Shown here piece by piece: positions 1 to 10,285 of a stretch of 64,000 nucleotides of DNA. Source of the stretch: Enoplolaimus lenunculus (Eukaryota > Nematoda > Enoplea > Enoplida > Thoracostomopsidae); contig JASANG010001739.1 in NCBI GenBank assembly GCA_030248215.1, positions 267,251 to 331,250 on the forward strand, written 5' to 3'. Each line of letters starts with the position of its first letter. The stretch's first letter is position 1. The position numbers and the translations under genes are program-made. The notes below the pieces were generated by a model, which was not told the DNA's origin, ran no database searches, and saw nothing but the letters and a program-made list of their open reading frames with translations.

Positions 1-408
1 GAGCTTTCTTACGCAAATACGTATATATTAGATACCGCAATTATGCTACCTATCTTTGAAAGCTTAAATTACAGCACAAATCCCATCACTGCATATAGAT
101 CTTCCTTATTAAAATCCACACGTAAACACAATAACTTAACACCAAACGCTGCGTTTCTAAAATAATGATATACATTCATGATAACACCTACGTCTCCGAT
201 ATTCGATTTTGAATCCCTCCCATTGTACCGAAATGTTTTCCTAAAGAATCTTATGTGATATTCAATTTTTTTCCTTTTCTAAATTCTACGTCCGATTTTT
301 CGTGGTTATTTTTCTATATTGCGGTAGGTTTTTGAAAAATTGTGGGCGAAAATACGCTACTTCAACACAAAAACCACATAAATAGTTGGTTTTCTAACGA
401 AAGCGTAC

Positions 409-1620
409 CGTAAACACAGCCTCATCAGTACACTGAAACGAACGGACCCATTCCAGCAACGCGGCTTCAACGTCTTCGTATTTGACTCGTTTGACTTTAC
501 GCGTCGCAGAGCCGCTAAAGTCACCAGAGACTTTACCCGCACGACTAGAAACGAAAACGCGACGGATAAAATTTAAAAACTATAGCCCCTGACAAACTGT
601 CAAAACCTGCCACATTCAACGACACAAAATTTGCAAGGATATTTTGGCGTTTGAAAAACAGGTCAACTTTCTGAGACAAATGAGCAAATATCGAGCCATG
701 CTGTTTGCATTCCAGCTTCCAGTTAACAATCCTTACCAAGTACGTGTGTTTTTGTTAAATCAGGTATATTTTTATTTTTAACCAGCACAAAATCGCTATG
801 AAAAATTTTCAAATCGGTAACAGATATATACCAACACTAGCAGCACTCACATTTTTGGATAAAAACCCAAAAAAAGAATTGAACTCCGAGCGTAAGCGTA
901 AGTTAAAGTGTAAACCTAATCGTAAGCTTTTCAACCTGAATTCAATCATACTATCCCCGTAAACCAAATCAGCGTTCAGCGTCTATAATTGGACAGAGCA
1001 ACAACTACTCACTCAAAGGCCTCAAGAATTTTCTCTTTCTCCTTCAAAATCCCTGATATCGTGCTCGGCGCGAGTCCATACAACTGGGCAAGTTCACTTT
1101 TCAGACCTCTTGAGCAGCTGTCGGCAAACGTCGACGCTTCTAGCGTTCGAATAATATCGACTTTATCTTTCAACGCCAACGTTGAACGTTTACGAATACT
1201 GCGCACTTTCAAATTACTTCCATTTCCATTACTGCTACTATTATTATTATTACTATTATTACCACTCGTCGAGTTGCCATTAGCCGTCGCCGGCGTCGAA
1301 CTACCATTACTACTTCCACTGCGATAATATTCGATTCCATTGCTCGCCAAATATCGGCCAGTTGCTCCTGTTGCACTACCACCAACACCGCCGCCACTAT
1401 TAACTCCACCGGGCAACACGACTGAATGCGACTTAATCATCGAAGCAACTCCATTGATAATATCAGCAGCCGAGGCTACGCTCATTCCTCCATTGATTGG
1501 ACTAGTAGACTCATCTTCAGCGGATAAGACTAGACTACTACCGACACGCGCCGGTGGTTGCGACGGCGGCGTTGGCACTGGACTGTCATACTGAGTCAGA
1601 CTTAGCGGTACACTCATCAT
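409..1620 (-). CDS. CENP-B / pogo-type DNA-binding protein, first two exons (3' end not found)
   Basis: Exon 1 is 1620-1013, starting at the ATG at 1620. Exon 2 is 544-409. Exon 1 ends in a GTGAGT donor in phase 2, exon 2 follows a TTTCTAG acceptor with the matching phase, and exon 2 ends at a possible GTACGC donor. Residues 1-140 are low-complexity Ser/Gly/Thr/Pro with an Asn/Ser-rich run (SGNNSNNNNSSSNGNGSN). Residues about 143-203 match the CENP-B N-terminal helix-turn-helix (KRSTLALKDKVDIIRTLE, then ELAQLYGLAPSTISGILKEK), with about ten extra residues between the helices. Exon 2 opens the second CENP-B/Tc5-type DNA-binding domain (KRVKYEDVEAALLEWVRSF). Known family: DNA-binding proteins derived from pogo/Tigger transposases (CENP-B, jerky). 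The long disordered leader and introns suggest a host gene rather than an active transposon, but the catalytic DDE region is not visible, so a transposon copy is not excluded. Confidence 0.72.
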
Positions 1621-2406
1621 TTTGGCACACCTTCAATCTTCACGCTATATATACTAAGTGGTTTTCAGCCTCGGAAAAGGCGGTTGACACACAACGATAA
1701 CAATACAAAGCAATGTTGAGTCCCCAAAAAATTTGCTGAAATCCAAACTTGCAACCAAGCAAACAAATCTGTTCATTAGACGCCAGCTACAATTCAATGC
1801 GTAATGAATGCTGATGCTATATATTTGAAATCGTTACCGTGAATGTTACTGCTGCAGCAATATCATAAGTGAGCGATAGTTGATAAGGCAAAAAAATGTT
1901 GCTAGTTATCTGTTTTATTTACAAACATGCGAATCACGTCTGCGTTCAATTCAAAGTTAACTGTTACGCTGCATCAATAAATATACACCGATTGTCAGAA
2001 TGAAGACATCGAAAAAAATACTCGTAATACAAGGCGATACAATTGATTGTGCAAAGCTGCACCGAAAGCCCTTTTGTTTAAACACTAAAAGTAAAACATA
2101 TCCTTATATAAATAAATGTATCGAGTCGATTTGGCAAGAAACGTGTGAAGGGCATATATATTATAGCGAAAATTTGTGACGAAGTCAGAAAAAACACACT
2201 TTCAAATGCTATAAAATATTACCTATTAGATCATTGTAACGGACGTTTTTCTCGCACACTACAATAGATCGTAAAAACCTTTCAAATGCAATTATACATC
2301 CAAAAATTAAATTGTGGCTATGCCACTGGATTTGACATAATTAACAAAGCGACCCAAATCCCAAGCATTGGTGGTTGTGGTTTGGCTGGTCTTGTTCGAT
2401 AGAAAC
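1621..2406. other. Upstream spacer, no feature recognised
   Basis: AT-rich sequence upstream of the CENP-B-like start codon. It presumably includes that gene's promoter, but no convincing core-promoter motif or further gene is visible. Confidence 0.5.
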
Positions 2407-2724
2407 CAGGGCTCCATTGGAATTCTTAAAAAACGCTTCCTGCTCCTGTTTCGGCATTGCAGAACACAGGAACTGCAACTTTTACGCTGTTGTGCCAGAT
2501 CATTTAATAAATATCGTTCAGTTAAGTTAATTGTAGAACGGAGGAAATCAATAGAAACTGGCTTAAGGAAATTGTTGACAACTTAACTAAACAGTAAACT
2601 AGAAAATTAGGTGTTGAAATGTATTTCAAATTCCGGTTCCTGTTCCTATGCTTGTTCTCTCAAAAAAGTTCAATTCCTGTTCCTGTTTCTTTTCGGGCAA
2701 AATTTAGTTCCTGTTGGAACTCTA
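2407..2724. mobile_element. hAT-type MITE, family B (TTCCTG hexamers)
   Basis: It begins CAGGGCTCCATTGGAATT and ends GTTCCTGTTGGAACTCTA. Near the right end are tandem words of the GGTTCCTGTTCCTG type. The flanking 8-mers atagaaac (2399-2406) and ttagagac (2725-2732) agree at 6 of 8 positions, as expected for an old hAT target duplication. The same family recurs at 9589-9963 and, inverted and partial, at 10027-10285. No coding capacity. Confidence 0.75.
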
Positions 2725-2781
2725 TTAGAGACGATACAAACCAGAAGTATGGCCAGTAGGGAGCCAGGAGAGTCCAGCACT

Positions 2782-2903
2782 CAGAGTGGCAAAAAATATT
2801 CGGATTCGGATTCGGCAAAAATTGGCAGTTCAAATTCGGATTCGGTTGTGAAAGAGCCGAATCCGTTGGGATTCGGCCAAATCGTGAATTCGATGCCACC
2901 CTG
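2782..2903. mobile_element. Internally deleted hAT-type MITE, family C (TTCGGA hexamers)
   Basis: It begins CAGAGTGGCAAAAAAT and ends GATGCCACCCTG, with arrays of ATTCGG words between. At 122 bp it is much shorter than the 390-bp copy at 34381. Flanking 8-mers ccagcact and gcaacaat match at only 5 of 8 positions, so the insertion is old or the left end is slightly misplaced. Confidence 0.6.
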
Positions 2904-4139
2904 GCAACAATCAAGGAGGAAAATTTTGCCCCCTGCAAAAATTAAAGCCCCGTATGTAGGTCAAGCGTAATCCACGCACGCCCGTCTTAAAAGTTCTTGC
3001 ACAACCTTGCATGTTGATCTGTCTACGAGTTTTTACATAACGCAACATTAGACACTGGTTACTATGTGAAGCCATTTGAAAAGCTTTTTATCCACTGTTA
3101 AGGTCTATTTCGGCTAGCCAACATCATGCGCTTGATATATAATTTTCAACCAACCAATTTTGTTAAAAACAACATTTCACTTTCAAACAAGCACATATAT
3201 AGGTGGTAACACGACGCTAGCAACCGAAAAAATCATCTGCCAGATTTAAGCTACAAACGGCTCAACACAACCCAACCACTAATCGTGATTACATTTCAAA
3301 TTCAAACGAATCACAACAATCATAACTAATGACTGACAACTACCACTATATATATTTTTTCAATCAACATCGCAACTTATAATGTGCTGCTACTCTACCT
3401 ATCTCACGTTCTGAAACTTCATCTCATTCTCTATGATTTTGCTGTCATCAGCGCAAAAAAATCACACAACCGCCAGCAACAGCAAAAACGATTTCACCGC
3501 TTATTAACAACTAACAAGGAGCAGTAAAGTTTTCGCTTTTGATTCTACCACTTACTTCTATTTTGTACAAAAACCGCTGCGAGGCGAGAGGTTAAATAGT
3601 AAACGTGACGTCATTAAGTTTCACTGATGCTTAGAATCTCTTCATCCCCTGCCCCACAAATGACAATTTTTTTCATTCTAAATCACAGTGATCTGCTTCA
3701 TATATACGTAAAAACTATATAGACAACTCCCTTTTACACTATAATTAATTTATAGTCATTTTAATTGTTCCCATATCAAATTAAACACCGTGTAAACGCA
3801 CAGCACTTTCTGTAACATTACGTAGGCTTGAAAAGCAATTTAAGCATATATACTTTCCGAGAGTGCAAAAAATAGTTTCTTGAATTATTCGTATCATTTT
3901 AGCATCATATATTCTGCACTTTTTTCATAAGCTGATATTAACTAAATTACAATAACGTGTAAAGTTTCTACAATGTTTAGTTCACGATTCTTCTCCGGGT
4001 ACAACCAAGCTGTAGCATTGGCTTTGGTTCGAGATAGACCAGCTTGTCCTTGTAAGCTTGCTATTTCTACCGTACGTCTCTCTCAATGTTGTTTTGACCT
4101 CGAGCAGATTGGGCTGGCTACGGCTCTGGCGCTACAACA
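2904..4139. other. Intergenic AT-rich sequence
   Basis: No reading frame with family similarity, RNA gene or clear repeat was found here. Confidence 0.45.
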
Positions 4140-4500
4140 CTGTAGTAGTGACCAGAATAAGAGGGAGGTAAGAAAAGGCCAGTATTTTGAGTCCCAGTCA
4201 ATAGTAGTCCATAGCCCTAACAAGAGTACGTAAGCAGATACAGTCCCTAAACCCTTATTAGAGTCCATAAATGTCAAAAAACCCCAATTGTAGTACATAA
4301 ATCATTCCAGGGCCAAATAAAGTTTAGTTGGAAACTTTAAAACATACTTATAGTTGCAATACCGAATCTATATCAGTACCGAAGGGAGTCGAAGAGCGGG
4401 TTAAAAATAAACAACAGTCCGTAACCGAATAACAGGAGAACCCTATGGAAATGCCAAATGAATATCAGTCTCCCCTCTTATTCGGTTCACTACACTACAG
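4140..4500. mobile_element. Tc1/mariner-like MITE with about 30-bp inverted ends
   Basis: The left end CTGTAGTAGTGACC, followed by AGAATAAGAGGG, is mirrored by the right end, where CCCTCTTATTCG is followed by GTTCACTACACTACAG. The element is 361 bp and non-coding, with internal AGTCC.TAA words. The right flank is TA and the left CA, consistent with an eroded TA target. A related sequence lies at about 51071-51470. Superfamily assignment is inferred from the possible TA target only. Confidence 0.55.
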
Positions 4501-5171
4501 TACCGAAATAACGGCTGTTACAAGTTCTAATGCAAAAACCTTAGATTATGCGAAACTAAGTAATCACAATCTGCCCTAAAAATAACAAATCGCATCATCT
4601 GTGTGAAAGGCCAAATTTTCAAAAGGTTATATACATCATTGTGATATCAGCGGTTGTCAATTGGTTTTGAATCAAATAAATTGACGCAACCTACGTATCT
4701 GCAGCTAGAAACGAATAACACCTTATTTTAACAGCCCCTTTAAATCATTTATTTTTTAAAGTTTTAAGAATCAGAGTCCGGCAAGTTGGGCAACACTGAC
4801 GTGATAACTTGACCGAAGATTTTGTTCACTTTGGTACTGTAAACTTATTTCACTGCGTAATTAAAAGCTTCATTAGAGAGAAACAAAACCCAAACACGAC
4901 GAAATCAATCTATATTAGCTATTAATCGTACAAACATTACAAAACACAGCACAGAAAAGCAAAACGGGCATAAGCTATGACAGCAGTCACTTTCATGAAA
5001 TCGAAACTTTGTTTAAGTTGGGTGAAACAAGGAAGATTGACATTAAAATATTTGGCAGTTTGTAGTTTATCGTTTCCACTTTCAACTACGTTAAGTTCAC
5101 AATCCACAAAACAAGCCAAACGAGTACATTTAAGCTGAATACAAACTAAAGCTGGAATTTGAACTGTGTTT

Positions 5172-5263
5172 ATGATAGTCCTGAGCTATAAAAGATTTCT
5201 CTTATAGCCCAAGGCTATCACGAGGTCATTTTCAAAATGACCGCGTGATAGCCTTGGGCTGTA
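5172..5263. repeat. Near-perfect palindrome (arms about 30 bp) plus a third degenerate arm copy
   Basis: Positions 5203-5232 and 5233-5263 are reverse complements with about two mismatches and essentially no loop (core AGCCCAAGGCTATCACG). A third, weaker copy of the arm motif TGATAGTCCTGAGCTATA lies at 5173-5190 in the orientation of the right arm. The transcript would fold into a long hairpin. No flanking duplication was recognised. Confidence 0.7.
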
Positions 5264-5639
5264 GCATACTTTGTGGCACCGTTGACAAAATTGTTGTGAA
5301 CGGCGCATTACTGTTTTACTTTTCAGAAAACTAGCAAAAACGTGCCTTAAACAAATGTTTCGCTATTTATTCAATGAATACGTTTTACAAAATCAAGCAT
5401 CACATTTTACTAATCTTACGATTTGTTATCAAAAATCAAACTAAAATGCACAAAACATTTTCATTTCGAAACGAAATTTTACAATTACAAAAATTTCAAT
5501 GTTTAAACGGTTATAAACAATGTTCCACAAACGCATCAATATTCATGTTCTTGTGTCGTTGAATGGAATACGGAGAACAAAAACTACGACAAAACACTTT
5601 TTGAAGTCATTTTCAGAAGTTTCAACAATATCTACACAC

Positions 5640-6017
5640 CAGGGTGCAACCGGAATTCCGGTTCCGGTTCCGGCATTTTTTCACCTTCCGGTTCCGGTTC
5701 CGGTAAATTTTTACCGGATTTAAAAATTCCGGTATTATAATTTGGCCGTTTTCTTAACTTTGCTAATTTTTAAGAATCTCTTTTGAAAGCCACTTGTACT
5801 CCGAATATAAGCCATTGCTGGTGGATTTCACTTCAGTCGATGATGAAAATCTAAAATACAACAAATAAAATAAATACCTATGTTCGACTAAGGTTATTTC
5901 ACAAATAATAGAGCAAAAAATACGATTAAAATGAAATTTTTGGTGAAATGCGTTTTTCACTTTCCGGTTCCGGTTCCGGTTCCGGTTCCGGTAAATTGTA
6001 ATTCCGGTTGCACCCTG
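5640..6017. mobile_element. hAT-type MITE, family A1 (TTCCGG hexamers), intact ends
   Basis: The 378-bp element begins CAGGGTGCAACCGGAATT and ends with its inverted copy AATTCCGGTTGCACCCTG. It is flanked by a perfect 8-bp target duplication, ctacacac (5632-5639 and 6018-6025). Both ends carry tandem GGTTCC words, five in a row near the right end. Its closest copy, in the opposite orientation, is at 8272-8660. No coding capacity; it would depend on a hAT transposase supplied in trans. Confidence 0.93.
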
Positions 6018-6025
6018 CTACACAC

Positions 6026-8141
6026 ATGTCTAAAATTGCTCCAATTCCCTACAAATGCTGCGTTTATTTCATAGTATGTACAGCGTTTTGATACCGTGTG
6101 ATACAACTAAAATCTCTCATTAGCAATTATTTATAACGACAGCAAAACGGGCCTTGTTCCGCGTCCTGACACAAACCCGACCTCGAAACCGTCTATACAA
6201 AGCCATTTATGGTTTAATATGTTTTTGTTAAATACCATAAACGCAACTCAAAACAAAACAAACTGCAATCAGCAAAATATCTCATGTGGAACAAAAGGGT
6301 AAAATATATTTTAGTAGCACTCAACATTACGTTATCAAAACAAGCCGCATCAGCTTATGAATAAACATTCAGACTCATTAGGCAAAATGTGTCGCATACC
6401 ATCATCAAACAGTCCAAGACCTTAAATGTTAAAGAAGTGAACAAAATGTGTAATCGTGGCTAACACCACTGCATAAAAACAACCTGGATTCACACATTTA
6501 TATGAAACAATTTCAACCTGTAGTACTTGACACCTGTTATTTGCTAATAAAAATAAAATTTTTTAAAAATCTTCACTGCATCGCAACAAAAATACATGTG
6601 ATCAGCAAAACGTATATACATACGCATTTATATACATATGCTGAACGGTGTGAACGCACAAAATTCAAAAAAAATAATTTAACCTTCTATTTCTACATAC
6701 CGTGACCGGTCTATTTTTGTTGTATTTTTCATAAACCAACAACCCTATACATGGTATTAAGTACAGCGACAAACTTCCACGTTGTACAATAACTATCACG
6801 ACACAAGCGCAGTCAATTTGAATTCAAGCGGCATGTTTAGGCTTTTTCAAGCCCAACTACGCTGTTTTTGACAGACCCGGTTGGTTTTACCGCGACTGGT
6901 TTCATTTCATTATAAAACGGTTGTTTTTAACTATGAAAAACTGTCACACATTCTCACAAAGGACTTCCCAAAAATATGTGTATCATCACAATACGTGTAC
7001 CCACACAACCCAAAATAATATACAAGCATTTCACGTCACCCAACTACTGACTATGGATCAGTGTTCATTTGCAAAGTAGCATTTAGCGAAAAAAAAACGC
7101 AAAATACAGGCACATTATATATATTTCACAGTGAAAAAAATCTCAATGCTATTCTGTCAAACAAACTTTCTTAAAATATTACACAAAACACACCATATTT
7201 CTTTAAACACCTTTTTTCGTACGTGGCAGCGGCGCTCGCTATGTACTTTTGTGGTGCAGCGGCGACCGCGCGCAAAACAACAAAACGGGAATTTCACCAG
7301 TTTCACGAGCAGCAAAAACACAGACAAACAACTACACGCCCGCAACCAGTCGAAGCGAGGAGGCATCGCGTTGCACTATGAACCGCATCACACTTGAATC
7401 GAAAACGTTTTCAACTGCGTACACAACAATTCTATCTTACGAAAATTGTCCTTACCCCCTCACGTGCAAATCTTCTTGGTCCGTCAACTGAAAACTTTTG
7501 GTAGCGGATTGAGCTGAACAATTGTGTTTGGAGATTTTTTTGATATTTTCTTTCGTACTGCGCGTTCTGTTTGTCTTGAACACTCATTTGGCTTCGAACG
7601 CCGAGCCCCACACACACACTTTATTGAAGAAACCAGCGTCGTTCACCCCCCCCCCCAAATCAACTCATTCTCTTCTCTACTCTACCTAAACAAAACCCTG
7701 ATTTTGTGCGTCACAAAATATTATATTTTCGTTTCGCAAAAAACAACAAACCAAACACTATACGTATACTACAGTCGGGCGGAAGAAACACGCGCTGCGC
7801 TTTAAAACTACAAAAATATACGAAAACCAACCCGAAAAATAATACAAATACGTGTACCCTGCCTACGGTTTGCTGCTGCTGCTGCTGCAACTACAAAATG
7901 TTCGCGAAATGAAACCGAAGTTCCAAATATGCAACTTTGCCGGCAGAGCGTTTATGCGAATTTTTTTCACATCAACTGTTCATAAAGAACTTATGTAGGT
8001 AGTATCGCAATTGTGCCAACCAGCAAAAAAATAACAAAGAACTTACATTAAACCTTATTTTTACATTACGCAAAACACTAACTGTAAGAACGATATACCA
8101 GCTTAATTTAGTTCACGTTACCACTCTCTCGGAATCACGAA
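6026..8141. other. Intergenic AT-rich sequence with short homopolymers
   Basis: No supportable gene. There is a run of about ten C at 7647-7657 and a short CTG run near 7873. Open frames around 7131-7912 overlap on both strands and show no family resemblance. Confidence 0.45.
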
Positions 8142-8247
8142 AATTCGTCGCCCAACAAATCATCGACTGAGCTAAAACTATGCTTAGTGTAATGTATAGG
8201 ATTATGCTTAGGATATTGTCGGGCGACTAGTTGTAAGGCGACGAATT
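8142..8247. repeat. Short inverted-repeat element (ends AATTCGTCGCC)
   Basis: The left end AATTCGTCGCCCAACAA is mirrored at the right by TTGTAAGGCGACGAATT, about 106 bp in all. It is probably a small foldback or MITE. No target duplication was recognised. Confidence 0.45.
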
Positions 8248-8271
8248 CCCACAGATTCAACTACTATCAAC

Positions 8272-8660
8272 CAGGGTGCAACCGGAATTACAATTTACCG
8301 GAACCGGAACCGGAATTTGAAAATTTTGCCGGAACCGGAACCGGAAAGTGAAAACTGCATTTCACCAAAAATTTCATTTTAATCGTATTTTTTTGCTCTG
8401 TTATTTGTGAAGCAACCTTAGTCGAACATAAGTATTTTATTTGTTGCATTTTAGATTTTTGTCGTCGACTGAAGTGAAATCCACCATCAATGGCTTATAT
8501 TCGGAGTACAAGTGGCTTTCAAAAGAGATTATTAAAAAATTAGCAAGGTTAAGAAAACGGCCAAATTATAACACCGGAATTTTTAAATAAGGTAAAAATT
8601 TACCGGAACCGCAACTGGAAGGTGAAAAAATGCCGGAACCGGAATTCCGGTTGCACCCTG
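8272..8660. mobile_element. hAT-type MITE, family A1, second copy (opposite orientation)
   Basis: The 389-bp element begins CAGGGTGCAACCGGAATT and ends CCGGTTGCACCCTG. Flanks are ctatcaac (8264-8271) and ctatcaaa (8661-8668), a 7-of-8 target duplication. The interior closely matches 5640-6017 in reverse. TTCCGG arrays lie at both ends. Confidence 0.92.
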
Positions 8661-8905
8661 CTATCAAACAAACATCTCAGATGAAACCCTAAGTTGCAAT
8701 GTCCACACAGCAAACACTAAGATTTTGACACCACCAGTATATACAACATTCCAGTAAAACGTTACCTTAATCAGCTCCTTATGGGTTTGGTCAGGGATAT
8801 ACACATTTATATCCTGTATACACGGAATCGATTCTGCTGTTAAACAAAACCATGTACATTTTCGAAAATAATAGCCGAAAAGTTTCATACCGCTATTCGA
8901 AACAA

Positions 8906-8906
<1 letters not shown>

Positions 8907-8995
<89 letters not shown>
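8907..8995. repeat. (CAA)n microsatellite, about 30 units
   Basis: Nearly pure ACA/CAA repeats for about 90 bp. On the plus strand one frame reads polyglutamine and on the minus strand polycysteine, but neither sits in a recognisable gene. Confidence 0.95.
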
Positions 8996-9336
8996 ACGAC
9001 CATAAATAAATTAACGTCTCGTTTTGTAGTTGTGAAGTTTGTTTCTATCAAGCACCGCCCTGGTTGGTACATTGAATAAAACTGCGACCTGTGATCAGCA
9101 CACGCATATGTCGTGTATTGCAATATATACAACGATCCGTAAACAAAACCTGAATGGTGTAACTAACTGACTGCCCACTTCTGTTTACAACAGGGTGCAA
9201 CCGGAATTCCGATTCCGATTACAATTCCGATTCAAAACGAGGTCCGATTCGATACCGATTGTACACTCAATCGGAATCGGAATTTTGAAATATTAATTTT
9301 AATCTTACTTCTGATACGTTGCATACAAATTCTGTA

Positions 9337-9504
9337 TTATTCATCTATTAACTTGCTCTCGATGAGTTCTCCAGCATTTCTTACCTTAAATTTACAGCCC
9401 GGATATATGGTTTTAAGATGGGATTGCAATGCAGCCTTAGCCGAGCACAATTTTCCGTTTCCAGATTTTTTCCCGTAAAGCATCGGTGAAGTGCAATAAA
9501 AACA
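9337..9504 (-). pseudogene. BED zinc-finger fragment of a hAT transposase
   Basis: The 55-codon minus-strand frame reads CFYC, then LCSAKAALQSHLKTIYPGC, then KFKVRNAGE. The Cys-x2-Cys pair and the distal LQSHL...C arrangement, with the SAKAALQSHLK stretch, resemble BED fingers at the N terminus of hAT transposases. Immediately upstream the frame reads KVGDEL, then a stop, then NCFYC, so it is broken there. A possible splice donor (AAG/GTAAGA) follows KFK. The second histidine expected in a BED finger is not clear. No catalytic domain is visible, so this is a relic. Confidence 0.55.
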
Positions 9505-9588
9505 GTTTCAAAGTTCATCACCAACTTTAAGCAGGTTGTTTACGGTCGACAAACCTAAATTTTTCTTTTGAATACAAAAACATGAAAC

Positions 9589-9963
9589 CAGGGCTCCATT
9601 GGAATTCCTTGAAAAAACCGATTCCTGTTTTCCTATTCCGGCATTGCAGAACGCAAGAATCGGAATTTTTATGGTGTTCTGGCAAATTTTTTATTAGTCG
9701 AACTTGATGTTTTTCATCTCGTTCAGCTTAGTTTAGTAAGTGTTCGAAATTGAAATATTTGGTGAGTAAATTTTGCGCGAGTGATGAAAACGACAAAGAA
9801 GTCGTTGAGAACTTACTTAAGGCACGTTAGTAAAAAGTAACACAGTATTTAATTAGCTGCTGAAAATTATTTAAATTCCGGTTCGTGTTCCTTTTCAGGC
9901 AAACAAGTTCAATTCCTGTTTCTGTTCTTGTTGTGGCAAAATTTAGTTCCTGTTGGAACCCAG
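9589..9963. mobile_element. hAT-type MITE, family B, perfect target duplication
   Basis: It begins CAGGGCTCCATTGGAATT and ends GTTCCTGTTGGAACCCAG. Both sides carry the 8-mer catgaaac (9581-9588 and 9964-9971). TTCCTG-type words cluster near the ends. It is inserted into the older hAT relic 9191-10285. Confidence 0.92.
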
Positions 9964-10026
9964 CATGAAACACTTGAAAACTATTTTTATTCACATAGGG
10001 TGAAATAAGTAAAAATTATTAATTAC

Positions 10027-10285
10027 CAGGATTCCAACAAGAGCTGGATTTTGCAGGAACAAGAACAAAAATATATTTTTTTGGTTTAACAGGAACAGAA
10101 ACAGGGACAGGAACCGGAATTAAAAATATTTTCCAACACCAAATTACAAGTTCGTACTTTAGTAAAATAGTCAAAACGTCCCTTAACGGAGATTTTCACA
10201 ATTTGTTTTTCAATTTCATCAATCCTACAAAATCACTCATCAAATATTACATAGTCTAACAACCTATTACCTAAACTGAACGAGA
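10027..10285. mobile_element. Partial, inverted family B MITE
   Basis: It starts CAGGATTCCAACAAGAG, the reverse of the family B right end, and carries AGGAAC arrays. It ends near a match to the family interior (AACTGAACGAG) without the expected CCAATGGAGCCCTG end. The right limit is approximate. Confidence 0.65.

Larger units (their letters stand above)
9191..10285. mobile_element. Degraded longer hAT element with two nested family B copies
   Basis: The left end CAGGGTGCAACCGGAATT is shared with family A, but the following hexamers are GATTCC/ATTCCG words. The body holds a minus-strand BED-type zinc-finger remnant (9337-9504). It is interrupted by a family B insertion (9589-9963), and a second, inverted family B piece starts at 10027. 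The right end of the outer element was not found, so the right limit is approximate. Confidence 0.6.

Noticed and set aside
2611-2970. 119-codon frame rich in Ser/Asp
   Set aside because: It translates across family B and family C transposon hexamer arrays.
5374-6060. Possible CRISPR-like or regulatory array because of regular TTCCGG repeats
   Set aside because: The repeats are the subterminal arrays of a transposon with matching ends and an 8-bp duplication.
8852-9132. Polyglutamine or polycysteine open frames
   Set aside because: They are only the translation of the (CAA)n microsatellite and have no conserved flanks.
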